Assembly: GCF_003403095.1 (NCBI RefSeq)
Contig: NZ_CP031555.1
Coordinates: forward strand, 3,474,001 to 3,538,000
Reading direction: 5' to 3'
Length of the DNA stretch: 64,000 bases
Source: Thalassospira indica
GTDB taxonomy: Bacteria; Pseudomonadota; Alphaproteobacteria; Rhodospirillales; Thalassospiraceae
Shown here: positions 43,506 to 51,877 of the stretch, piece by piece
Position numbering within the stretch: position 1 is the first letter of the stretch
Layout: the number at the start of each line of letters is the position of its first letter
Notes under the pieces: generated by a model
Database searches by the model: none
Told to the model about the DNA's origin: nothing
The model's input: only the letters and a program-made list of their open reading frames with translations
Position numbers and translations under genes: made by a program

Positions 43506-44099
43506 TTACTGATGACTCATGAGCGATGAGGAAACACTTTGTTCGATTTCCTTGAACGGCTTGACACCATCGAAAGACACTGTGCCCGTAAATCTCTGAT
43601 CAGGAGGCGCTGGCGCCATAACATCCATAGAAGGAATTGCTGGTTCGGGTTTCCCCGCTGCCTCTGTGCCAGACGGCTGGGCACCAGTGCCAGTGGATTG
43701 AGAGGCAGATGGCGGCACACCAATCAGGGCAATCATCATTTCAAGAGCATTGAGTAAAGTTTGCAGCGTCTTGTTCTGTGATTGCAGGACGGATGGCTGA
43801 ACTTTTCTGGCAGTATTGAGCTGTCCAAGGCCTGCCATCTCAATATTGGCATCCATCAGTTTATGAACTTCAGGAACAATCCGCTGCGATGCTTCGGCCC
43901 GCAATTCCTGATAGGTTTGCGCTGTCCCGTTGGTCTCATTGTTCAAGACGTGCTGGGAAAATGTGCGTAACTGACTGGCCATTGCCTTTAACTGGCTCGA
44001 TCCGGAGTAATCAGGATGCGCCTGAAGGTCGGCAATTACTGTCTTGATCAGTTTTCCCACGGTCTCAATCGAACTTTTGATTTTTGTGCTATCTGCCAT
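43506..44099 (-). CDS. Unknown helical protein, partner of the propeller-like gene
   Basis: 197 aa from the ATG at 44099 (MADSTKIKSS); the longer frame to 44183 has no better site. The first 140 residues form long amphipathic helices (SSIETVGKLIKTVIADLQAH, QLKAMASQLRTFSQHVLNNE). A Pro/Ser/Ala-rich linker (about 140-175) leads to a short tail KPFKEIEQSVSSSLMSHQ. No catalytic motif. The 22-bp gap indicates an operon with the 553-aa gene. Could be a structural, chaperone or secretion-related partner; I cannot choose. Confidence 0.55.
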   Translation of the reverse strand: MADSTKIKSSIETVGKLIKTVIADLQAHPDYSGSSQLKAMASQLRTFSQHVLNNETNGTAQTYQELRAEASQRIVPEVHKLMDANIEMAGLGQLNTARKVQPSVLQSQNKTLQTLLNALEMMIALIGVPPSASQSTGTGAQPSGTEAAGKPEPAIPSMDVMAPAPPDQRFTGTVSFDGVKPFKEIEQSVSSSLMSHQ

Positions 44100-44202
44100 G
44101 ATGAAGCATCCGTTGTGAGCCTGCCCTTTTCTGACGGCGGGGGACGCGGTTTGTGATTGAAACATGCTGGACGGCCCGCTCATTCCGGTCTATCGAAACC
44201 GC

Positions 44203-44658
44203 ATGATCACAACATCCACCCTGCTCGCAGGCCTGTTCTTATCGGCCCTGACATCCGCAACCATCCTGCCCGGCACGTCCGAGGCGGCGTTGGCCGCGCT
44301 CATTGCGTCTGGCGATCATGCCATATGGTTGTTGGTGCTGGTCGCCACTGTGGGCAATGTTTTTGGATCGCTCATCAACTGGTGGCTTGGCCTTTATGCC
44401 GAGCATTTGAAGCACAAGCGCTGGTTCCCCGTCTCCGCCGAGGCACTGGATCGTGCATCGCGCTGGTTTAGCAAATACGGGCTGTGGTCATTACTGCTTT
44501 CATGGCTTCCGATTATTGGTGATCCGCTCACGCTGTTTGCCGGGGTCATGCGGGTGCGCCTTCTGCCCTTCATCATTCTGGTGACCATTGGCAAGGCGGC
44601 GCGCTATGCCATGATTGCCGGTGGGGCAACTGGTTTATCGAACATGTTTTCCGGTTGA
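44203..44658 (+). CDS. YqaA-family (DedA-like) membrane protein
   Basis: 151 aa from the ATG at 44203; an ATG at 44164 is also in frame. LFLSALTSATILPGTSEAAL, VATVGNVFGSLINWWLG, ALDRASRWFSKYG and LLSWLPIIGDPLTLFAGVMR are the conserved blocks of YqaA proteins, relatives of DedA flippase-like membrane proteins. Four membrane segments. Its exact substrate is unknown. It is divergent from the unknown helical-protein gene. Confidence 0.85.
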   Translation: MITTSTLLAGLFLSALTSATILPGTSEAALAALIASGDHAIWLLVLVATVGNVFGSLINWWLGLYAEHLKHKRWFPVSAEALDRASRWFSKYGLWSLLLSWLPIIGDPLTLFAGVMRVRLLPFIILVTIGKAARYAMIAGGATGLSNMFSG

Positions 44659-44836
44659 AGCACGAAATAATTCTTCAAAATATCGAAAAATAAAACCGCT
44701 CCCCTTCAGAAAATTCACCTTTGATTTAAATATTTAAAAATAAATCAATTGTAATATTACATCATCAATGTTTTCCTTTGATCTAACAGAGCCGCGAAAA
44801 ATACTTTTCACGGCCTGATTAAAAGGAATTTTATTT

Positions 44837-45205
44837 ATGGCTATCGAAATCCCTGCATGGACAAAGCCCGGAATTTGGGGCGGCATTATCGGCGCCGCAC
44901 TGATCACCATTGTCGGTTTTAGCACAGGCTCGGTGGTATCTGGTGGCACTGCGCAGGAAATGGCCGATGCAAGTGGCAAGGAAGCAACGATCTCGGCAAT
45001 GGCACCGGTATGTGTCGCCCAGTTCAAAATGCTTTCGCCCAACAATCAGACGGCGGAACTTACGGCCCTCAAGGCTGAAAGCTCTTACAAGCGCGACGAT
45101 TTCGTGATTGCAAAAGGCTGGGCAACCATGCCGGGCAGTGACGAACCCAACAACGAGATCGCTCAGCGCTGTGCATCGCTTCTGATGGATCTGACGACAA
45201 ACTGA
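44837..45205 (+). CDS. Conserved protein of unknown function with one TM helix
   Basis: 122 aa with an AAGGA site upstream. A membrane helix (GIWGGIIGAALITIVGFSTG, about 12-34) leads to a helical domain (EATISAMAPVCVAQF, LKAESSYKRDDFVIAKGWA, NEIAQRCASLLMDL). Two cysteines could pair. Similar proteins occur in other alphaproteobacteria, always of unknown function in my knowledge. It is monocistronic: AT-rich DNA upstream (44660-44830) and a terminator downstream. Confidence 0.65.
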   Translation: MAIEIPAWTKPGIWGGIIGAALITIVGFSTGSVVSGGTAQEMADASGKEATISAMAPVCVAQFKMLSPNNQTAELTALKAESSYKRDDFVIAKGWATMPGSDEPNNEIAQRCASLLMDLTTN

Positions 45206-45257
45206 TCTGAAACCGGTTCCGGCGCAGCAACCGGAACACGGATATCGACAGCACGCA

Positions 45258-45290
45258 ACGCAACCGGCTCCACATCCGGTTGCGTTTTTT
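45258..45290 (+). terminator. Rho-independent terminator
   Basis: ACGCAACCGG and CCGGTTGCGT form a perfect 10-bp stem around CTCCACAT, followed by TTTTTT. Confidence 0.9.
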
Positions 45291-45402
45291 ATGCCCAAAG
45301 CCGCAATCACCTTCGCGCAGGTCAATTTTGTTCAATAAACGTGCCGCGAGACAGCGCATGTTGATCAACAACAAAAAACACTACCCTGCGAGGAACACCA
45401 AG

Positions 45403-46011
45403 ATGTCCGGCTTCACCGCCACAATCAGCCTCTATCTTTCCATGGCCGCCTTTGCGCTTGCGGCCTCGATCACGCCGGGACCGGTCAATATTCTGGTGCT
45501 GAGTTCGGGCGTGCAATATGGCTTTCGCCCATCCCTTCGCCTTGTCTTTGGCGCAACGGCCGGTTTTTGCCTGATGTTGCTTTTGATCGGGCTTGGTCTG
45601 CATGAAATGCTGGAAGCCTTCCCGCAACTGACCACTGTCATTCAGTGGGCCGGGGTGGCGTTCTTGCTGTTCATGGCCTGGAAACTGGCAAAGTCGAATG
45701 GTGAGCTTGGCAAAGGCGATGCCCAAACCGGGCCAAAGGCCATCACCGGGGCTGTCATGCAATGGCTCAATCCCAAGGCCTGGCTCGCATCCATCGCCGG
45801 GATGGGCGCCTATGCCGCCTCCGGCGCGCCAACCCTGATCTGGGAATTCACCGCCATCTACTTTGTCATCTGCTTTGCCTCGGTCGCGTGCTGGGCCTAT
45901 GCGGGCGCGTTCCTGTCGCGCTTTCTGGGTGAACCATCGCGCATCCGCGCGTTCAACCGGGCGATAGCGGTGTTGCTGATCGCCAGTGCCGCTTATCTTG
46001 TTTTCGGATGA
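45403..46011 (+). CDS. LysE/RhtB-family amino acid exporter
   Basis: 202 aa from the ATG at 45403 with GAGGA upstream. AFALAASITPGPVNILVLSS is the family signature near the N-terminus; six hydrophobic segments and MQWLNPKAWLASIAGMGAYA follow. It likely exports an amino acid or similar metabolite. It converges with an AraC-type regulator gene, a frequent pairing for this family, across a REP-like palindrome. Confidence 0.85.
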   Translation: MSGFTATISLYLSMAAFALAASITPGPVNILVLSSGVQYGFRPSLRLVFGATAGFCLMLLLIGLGLHEMLEAFPQLTTVIQWAGVAFLLFMAWKLAKSNGELGKGDAQTGPKAITGAVMQWLNPKAWLASIAGMGAYAASGAPTLIWEFTAIYFVICFASVACWAYAGAFLSRFLGEPSRIRAFNRAIAVLLIASAAYLVFG

Positions 46012-46035
46012 ATGCGGCTGCCTAACTTGCGGCGA

Positions 46036-46106
46036 GGGATTCCCGCCTGCGCGGGAATGACGACATAGCTAAGCCTTCCTCGTCATGCCCGCGACGACGT
46101 GCATCC
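46036..46106. repeat. REP-like intergenic palindrome
   Basis: ATTCCCGC CTGC GCGGGAAT (46039-46058) followed by GACGAC and, 25 bp on, an inverted echo CGTCATGCCCGCGACGACG. This is the form of the dispersed GTCATTCCCGCG-type elements common in proteobacterial intergenic regions. It lies between convergent genes and could also act as a terminator. Confidence 0.7.
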
Positions 46107-46117
46107 ATAGCCCCAAA

Positions 46118-46975
46118 TCACGCCACCTGGGCCCGGGCATATTGCCGTGGCGTTGCCGCCATCAGACGCTTGAAAATGCGCTGGAAATGCGCCTGATCGG
46201 CAAAGCCGGTTTCAAGTGCGACATCAACGATTTTCTCCCCGCGCCTAAGCGCATGGCGTGCGCGCTGCACCCGGCAATTGATCAGATAGGCATAAGGCGT
46301 CATGCCAAAACTCCTTTTAAACGCCCGCACCAGATAGGACCGGGAATAGCCAACCAGTGCCGCCAGATCATCCAGACTGATATTTTCGGCATAATGGGCC
46401 CGGATATACTCGCCCACCCGGGCCATCTTGCGATCATGGACCGCACCGGCGGCCTGCAATTCGCAGCCCCCCAGCACACCGCGCCGATCCAGCTGCACAT
46501 GCAGATCGCCAAAGAACGACACAAGGGCGGTTTCCTTGCCAAGAATATTGACATCCGGATTGGCCAGCATATCGGCAAGATCGATCAAGCCATCATAAAG
46601 ATGCGGATCGTGGCTAAGCGTATCGGAAAACATCGCAAACTTACCGGCCGCATCGGCATCCAGTTCAATCTGCAAATCCAGAAGCCAGTCCGGATCAACA
46701 AACAACATGTCATAAACCCAATCCGCCCCCTTGACCGGGTTGCAGCCATGCACGTCTTCGGGGTTCAGGATCACCACTGAGCCTGCCTGCGTTTCATGGG
46801 TTTTGCCCCGGTTCCAATAGGTGCTGTAACCACCCTTCACCGTACCAATCGAAAAGGTATCGTGGCTGTGGCGCTCATAACAAACAGCATGCCCGTCCGC
46901 CACACGTCGCAATTCGACAAACGGCATGGCGTCATCGCGCCAGAAATGCTGATTGCGGGTATCGGGGGCTGCCAT
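46118..46975 (-). CDS. AraC-family transcriptional regulator
   Basis: 285 aa. The N-terminal cupin (AraC_binding) region (CYERHSHDTFSIGTVKGGYS, GSVVILNPEDVHGCNP) senses a ligand; the C-terminal double HTH (ISLDDLAALVGYSRSYLVRA, KIVDVALETGFADQAHFQRI, with TPRQYAR) binds DNA. It faces the LysE exporter gene and probably controls it. The ligand is unknown but may be an amino acid. Confidence 0.9.
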   Translation of the reverse strand: MAAPDTRNQHFWRDDAMPFVELRRVADGHAVCYERHSHDTFSIGTVKGGYSTYWNRGKTHETQAGSVVILNPEDVHGCNPVKGADWVYDMLFVDPDWLLDLQIELDADAAGKFAMFSDTLSHDPHLYDGLIDLADMLANPDVNILGKETALVSFFGDLHVQLDRRGVLGGCELQAAGAVHDRKMARVGEYIRAHYAENISLDDLAALVGYSRSYLVRAFKRSFGMTPYAYLINCRVQRARHALRRGEKIVDVALETGFADQAHFQRIFKRLMAATPRQYARAQVA

Positions 46976-47076
46976 TGTGGTCCGTCTTCTTGTGTTTGGG
47001 TGATTGCTCTATAAATTCCAAGATAGGTCAATTTCCCCGGTGGCGCCACTGTCGCTGTCTGCTTATAGTGCCCCAA

Positions 47077-49860
47077 ATGTTCGATGATCGTTCCGAAGAG
47101 TCCCAGCCGCGTTTCATGCCGCCCAACGCACCTGTCATGGTCGTTGGATTGCGTCATGCTGTGTTTCTCTCGCCCGATGGCGAGATCGAGGAACTGCCGC
47201 ACGGGGCCGCCGCCAAGCGCGCCCGGTCATCACGCCCCATTCTGGTCCATACACCGGCCTGCGCAAGGCGGCTGAAATCCGATCCGTTTCCGGCCCATGA
47301 CCTTCTGGAGCTTTTTGCCTTTGTCCGCCCGGCACAGTTTTGCGTGCCGACCCCACGCGGCATAGCGCTGGCGACCGGGCAAAAACCCGCCGATGACCTG
47401 ATCGGTCAGGCAGAGGCACTGGCAGAAGCCATGAAACGGCTTTTGCAGGAACTTGCCACCCTTCATCGCAACAAACGTGGGCCAGCACTTTCGGTTGCAT
47501 GGCCGATGGCGCGCGGACATTGGCCGTGGGGTGTGTCGGTTCTGGCCGCCCTTGGGGCTGATGGCGATGGCCCGCACCGCTATGCGGTCTATGAAGGGCT
47601 TAAAGTCTGGAAGAAACTTGGCGAGTGGGCCGAACATGCCCCGCCACCGCCGCCTGCCAATTACCCGGTTGATCCCAAGGATGCGCGCAAGCGCCTGAAG
47701 GAGCTTCTCGGCGAAGGCGCCGAGGAACGCCCGCAACAGGCCGATTATGCGTCGTCTGTCTGCTCCGCCTTTGGCCCGCGCCTGCATGATGGTGCGCCCA
47801 ATATTGTCTTGGCCGAGGCCGGAACGGGCACAGGCAAAACATTGGGTTATGTCGCCCCGGCGTCGCTTTGGGCCCAGAAGAATGACGGTGCGGTGTGGAT
47901 TTCGACCTATACCCGCAACCTGCAACGCCAGATCGATCAGGAACTTGATCGACTGTATGATGATCCCAAGGACAAACGCCTTAAGGCCGTGGTGCGCAAG
48001 GGACGGGAAAACTATTTCTGCCTTCTGAACTTCGAAGAAGCGCAAAGACCGCTTGCCCAACAACCACATCAAGCCACCCCGCTTGGCCTGATTGCGCGGT
48101 GGGCATCGCACACCCGTGATGGCGATATGGTCGGCGGTGATTTCCCGGCCTGGCTGACCGAATTGCTTGGCAATCGCTTTACCGGCGCGCTGGCCGATCA
48201 GCGCGGCGAATGCATCTATGCCGCCTGCCCGCATTATTCGAAATGCTTTGTCGAAAAGACGGTACGTCGCGCCCGGTCGGCCGAGATTGTGGTCGCCAAC
48301 CATGCGCTTGTCATGGTGCAGGCGGCCTTGGGTGGACTTGATGATGCATCCATGCCGACGCGTTATGTCTTTGACGAGGGTCATCATCTTTTTGATGCCG
48401 CCGACAAGGCCTTTTCGTCGCACCTGACCGGGATGGAGGGGCAGGAACTTCGGCGCTGGCTTCTGGGGGCAGAGCAAAAGGGATCATCGCGGGCGCGTGG
48501 TCTCAAGCAACGGCTTGAAACCCTGATCCTTGATCGCGATGAGTTGCGCGATGCGGTTAATGCGGTGATTGTCGCGGCCCAATGCCTGCCCGAACAGGGT
48601 TGGCTGTCGCGCATTCATGACGGATCACAACATGCCAAGGGCCCGGCGGAGGTCTTCCTTGCCCATGTCCGGGCACAGGTCATGGCACGCTCCGCCGAGG
48701 GGGATCGGGGCTATTCAATCGAAACCGATTGCAAACCGGCACTCAATGAAGTTCTTGCCAGTGCGGCGGATCTCGATCGCGCGCTGGAGGCCATGGAAAA
48801 GCCGGCCAAATCGCTGATCAAGATCATCGCCCATATGCTTGATGAAAAGGCCGACGAGCTTGATAGCGCCGAACGCCAGCGCCTTGATGCCGCCATCCGA
48901 TCCCTTGAGCGCCGTGCCATCATGCAGGTTGGCGCATGGCGTGAAATGCTGGCGTCACTGGTTGAGGAAACACCAAAAACCTTTGTCGACTGGTTTGCCA
49001 TTGAACGCCAGTTTGGCCGCGATTTTGATGTTGGCATGCATCGCCATTACCTTGATCCGACCATCCCCCTGACCACGTCGCTTGCCCCGACCGCGCATGG
49101 TATGGTGGTGACATCCGCGACCCTTCGTGATGGCACGGGCGACGAAGAATTCGACTGGGCCGTGGCCGAGGATCGCACAGGAGCCGCGCACATGCCGCTG
49201 CCTGCCATCCGGGCGGCGATGAAAAGCCCGTATAACTACCGCGAACAAACCCGCGTCTTTATCGTCAATGACCTTGGCCGGGACAACCCGGACCATGTTG
49301 CCGCGGCCTATCGCGAACTATTTCTGGCATCCGGTGGTGGCGCGCTTGGCCTGTTTACCGCGATCAACCGGTTGCGGGCGGTGTATGAGCGCCTGACCGG
49401 GCCGATGGATGAGGCGGGTTTGCAGCTTCTGGCCCAGCATATTGACGGCATGGATGTCTCAACGCTCATCGACATTTTCCGGGTGGAACGCGACGCCTGT
49501 TTGCTTGGTACTGATGCGGTGCGCGACGGGGTGGATGTGCCCGGTGATTCCTTGCGCCTGATTGTGTTTGATCGCGTTCCCTGGCCCCGCCCCGACATCC
49601 TGCACCGTGCGCGCAAGTCGGCATTCCATGGTGCCCGCTATGACGACATGCTGACCCGTTTGCGCATGAAGCAGGCCTTTGGTCGCCTTGTCCGGCGCGC
49701 GGAAGATCGCGGGGTATTTGTACTGCTGGATAACCGCATGCCATCGCGGCTCCTGGGTGCCTTCCCCGAAGATGTCGAGGTACAGCGGGTTGGCCTGCGC
49801 GAGGCGATTGAACAAACGCGAAGCTTCCTTGGCAATGACCGGGATCGCGAAGAAGGTTAA
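47077..49860 (+). CDS. DinG/XPD-type Fe-S ATP-dependent DNA helicase
   Basis: 927 aa from the ATG at 47077; an ATG at 47116 is possible. The helicase core starts with Walker A AEAGTGTGKTLGY (about 247-258) and has a DEGH box, VFDEGHHLFD (about 432). Between them Cys315, Cys379, Cys384 and Cys390 (GECIYAACPHYSKCF) are spaced like the 4Fe-4S ligands of XPD/DinG. C-terminal motifs DAVRDGVDVPGD and KQAFGRLVRRAEDRGV are present. The first 230 residues form an extension that is separate from the core, as in many alphaproteobacterial DinG-like proteins. Probably acts in repair of damaged or R-loop DNA. Confidence 0.85.
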   Translation: MFDDRSEESQPRFMPPNAPVMVVGLRHAVFLSPDGEIEELPHGAAAKRARSSRPILVHTPACARRLKSDPFPAHDLLELFAFVRPAQFCVPTPRGIALATGQKPADDLIGQAEALAEAMKRLLQELATLHRNKRGPALSVAWPMARGHWPWGVSVLAALGADGDGPHRYAVYEGLKVWKKLGEWAEHAPPPPPANYPVDPKDARKRLKELLGEGAEERPQQADYASSVCSAFGPRLHDGAPNIVLAEAGTGTGKTLGYVAPASLWAQKNDGAVWISTYTRNLQRQIDQELDRLYDDPKDKRLKAVVRKGRENYFCLLNFEEAQRPLAQQPHQATPLGLIARWASHTRDGDMVGGDFPAWLTELLGNRFTGALADQRGECIYAACPHYSKCFVEKTVRRARSAEIVVANHALVMVQAALGGLDDASMPTRYVFDEGHHLFDAADKAFSSHLTGMEGQELRRWLLGAEQKGSSRARGLKQRLETLILDRDELRDAVNAVIVAAQCLPEQGWLSRIHDGSQHAKGPAEVFLAHVRAQVMARSAEGDRGYSIETDCKPALNEVLASAADLDRALEAMEKPAKSLIKIIAHMLDEKADELDSAERQRLDAAIRSLERRAIMQVGAWREMLASLVEETPKTFVDWFAIERQFGRDFDVGMHRHYLDPTIPLTTSLAPTAHGMVVTSATLRDGTGDEEFDWAVAEDRTGAAHMPLPAIRAAMKSPYNYREQTRVFIVNDLGRDNPDHVAAAYRELFLASGGGALGLFTAINRLRAVYERLTGPMDEAGLQLLAQHIDGMDVSTLIDIFRVERDACLLGTDAVRDGVDVPGDSLRLIVFDRVPWPRPDILHRARKSAFHGARYDDMLTRLRMKQAFGRLVRRAEDRGVFVLLDNRMPSRLLGAFPEDVEVQRVGLREAIEQTRSFLGNDRDREEG

Positions 49861-49903
49861 TCGGTTTCTTTGGCCTCAATTCTGACGGCGGAAAGGACGC
49901 ACC

Positions 49904-51232
49904 ATGCATGTCATGCTGATGACCTATGGGACGCGCGGTGACGTGCAGCCCTTTGTCGCGCTTGGTCGTGGATTAATCCAGCAGGGGCACCGGATAACGC
50001 TGGCCGCCCCCGAACGCTTTGCCGGGTTTGTCGCGGAAAATGACCTTGAATTCGCCCCCCTGACCGATGCGCTGATTGCGCTTATGGATGATCGGCTTTT
50101 TGCCAGTTCGGCCGACCCGAAGGCATCCCGGTTTCACAAGATCACATCCCTGATCGCACTGGGCAAAAAGGCACGCGGCCTTCAGGACGTGCTGCTTGAC
50201 GATATCTTCAAAACCATCAGCCAAGACAAACCGGACGTCATTGTTTTTCACCCCAAGACCTTTGGCGCGTTTGCGATTGGCCGTCATTTCGGCATTCCGA
50301 CTGTGATGGCGCAACTGATCCCGTCCTTTATCCCGACCGGGGATTATCCGCATATGGGTATCCCTGATCTTGGGGGTATGGGGGCTCTGGGTCGCTGCTA
50401 TAACCTTCTGACCAGCAAGCTGATCTGCAGACTTTTAAACGCAACACTGCGTCGGCAAGTTTGCCGCTGGGCCGCACGACGCCAGAATGGCATCAATGCC
50501 AAGGATCTGGACATTGTGAAGTCCTGCCGGTCCGGCGCGCTTCCGATCATTCATGCCTTTAGCAACGCCGTGATCAATCGACCCAAAGACTGGCCGAAGA
50601 ACGCAACCGTCACCGGATACTGGTTTCTGGATGACAGTCCCCAAATAAACCCGCCTGATCCGGCCTTACAACAATTCGTCGAAAGCCATCAAAACCTGAT
50701 CTATATCGGGTTCGGATCCATGCATGGAAATGATCCGGGCGCCATGGCCGAGATGATTGCAAAGGCGGTGTCATTGTCGGGCGGATCAGATGTCGCGGCC
50801 ATTGTTGCAACTGGCTGGGGTGGCATGCGCGACATTGACTGGCCCGACAATGTCTTTGCGGTTAACGAAGTTCCCCATGACTGGCTTTTCCCCAAGGTCG
50901 ATATCGTCATCCATCATGTCGGTGCTGGCACCTGTGCAGCGGCCCTTCGCGCCGGGCGCCCGTCCATTATCATTCCGTTTTTTGGCGATCAGCCTTTCTG
51001 GGCGAAACGCCTGCACAAGCTTGGCGTTTCGCCAAGGCCGATAAAACCAGCGAAACTTGATGCAACGCTTTTGGCCGAGCAGATCCAGACCGTTCTTAAA
51101 ACACCCGCGTATCGCACCACTGCCGAACGCATTTCACATCAAATCGCCGGTGAAGACGGCATCAACACGGCAATTGCCGAAATTGCCGCCGCGGTGGAGG
51201 CACATAACCCTCCCCCCACTGGAAGCCTTTGA
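49904..51232 (+). CDS. GT1-type glycosyltransferase (UGT/sterol-glucosyltransferase-like)
   Basis: 442 aa. The N-terminus HVMLMTYGTRGDVQPFVALG, with GHRITLAAPERF, and the C-terminal donor site VIHHVGAGTCAAALRAGRPS plus IIIPFFGDQPFWAKRL are those of the family of UDP-sugar:sterol/lipid or macrolide glycosyltransferases. IYIGFGSMHG forms the linker strand. GT-B fold, cytoplasmic. The acceptor is unknown; a membrane lipid or hopanoid is plausible. It follows the helicase gene by 43 bp but the link is not obvious. Confidence 0.85.
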   Translation: MHVMLMTYGTRGDVQPFVALGRGLIQQGHRITLAAPERFAGFVAENDLEFAPLTDALIALMDDRLFASSADPKASRFHKITSLIALGKKARGLQDVLLDDIFKTISQDKPDVIVFHPKTFGAFAIGRHFGIPTVMAQLIPSFIPTGDYPHMGIPDLGGMGALGRCYNLLTSKLICRLLNATLRRQVCRWAARRQNGINAKDLDIVKSCRSGALPIIHAFSNAVINRPKDWPKNATVTGYWFLDDSPQINPPDPALQQFVESHQNLIYIGFGSMHGNDPGAMAEMIAKAVSLSGGSDVAAIVATGWGGMRDIDWPDNVFAVNEVPHDWLFPKVDIVIHHVGAGTCAAALRAGRPSIIIPFFGDQPFWAKRLHKLGVSPRPIKPAKLDATLLAEQIQTVLKTPAYRTTAERISHQIAGEDGINTAIAEIAAAVEAHNPPPTGSL

Positions 51233-51289
51233 CACATATGTCAAAACGCCATAAACAGCATTCAGACAAACCGTATTGGAACGCGACAC

Positions 51290-51733
51290 GTGCAACGCAA
51301 ACACCAGATCAGTCTGATGTTCAGACAGGGCCTTTCGGCACTGGTGGCTGTGGTGTTCCTTGCCAATACCATCATGTTTGGCTTCATGCATATTCCCATG
51401 GCAAAGGCCAACGGGGCATCGCTGGCCTCGGTGATGGATGGGGTGGTGCGCATTCCGATTGTCATTTGCACCGGATCCACCTTCAAAACCGTTCTGGTGC
51501 GGGCCGATGGCCTGCCCGATGAACCGGGCCAGAATGCAGACATGCCAGATGGCTTTGAATGTGCGCTGTGCGGTTTGGGTAATTATGCCTTTGGCATGCC
51601 GGTCACGCCGGAGCTTCCCGAACCCCAAGCAATCGAACTTAGCAACGCAGTTGCTGCCCTTCACATTACCGCGCGCAAGCATGTCTTTTGCGCGCTTGCG
51701 CCATCGCCCCGCGCCCCGCCTGCTGTTTCTTGA
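51290..51733 (+). CDS. DUF2946-like exported protein (copy 1)
   Basis: 147 aa from a GTG at 51290. An N-terminal membrane segment or signal (ALVAVVFLANTIMFGFMH) is followed by IPIVICTGSTF, a CxxC motif in FECALCGLGNYAFGMPV, and a C-terminal ALHITARKHVFC...SPRAPP. This Cys/His-containing layout with a terminal RAPP resembles DUF2946 proteins, often linked to copper or iron uptake genes. The start is supported by its paralogue at 57977: both GTG starts give exactly 34 residues up to FGFMH. It precedes a PepSY gene. Confidence 0.65.
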   Translation: MQRKHQISLMFRQGLSALVAVVFLANTIMFGFMHIPMAKANGASLASVMDGVVRIPIVICTGSTFKTVLVRADGLPDEPGQNADMPDGFECALCGLGNYAFGMPVTPELPEPQAIELSNAVAALHITARKHVFCALAPSPRAPPAVS

Positions 51734-51877
51734 CCATTTGCCTTAGCACGCCTGAGAACCCGCAAGTTCCATGACAGGATAATTGCGCGTTCAGGTCTGC
51801 CTTTTCCCAAAATTACCTGTGCCCTTGTCGTGTCGACAGATCGTCGCACGCCTTGCGCACATGCATGGACAAGAAAC

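Noticed and set aside
47230..48477. Long minus-strand frame (415 codons) opposite the helicase
   Set aside because: Antisense shadow; the plus strand carries Walker A, Fe-S cysteines and DEGH motifs.
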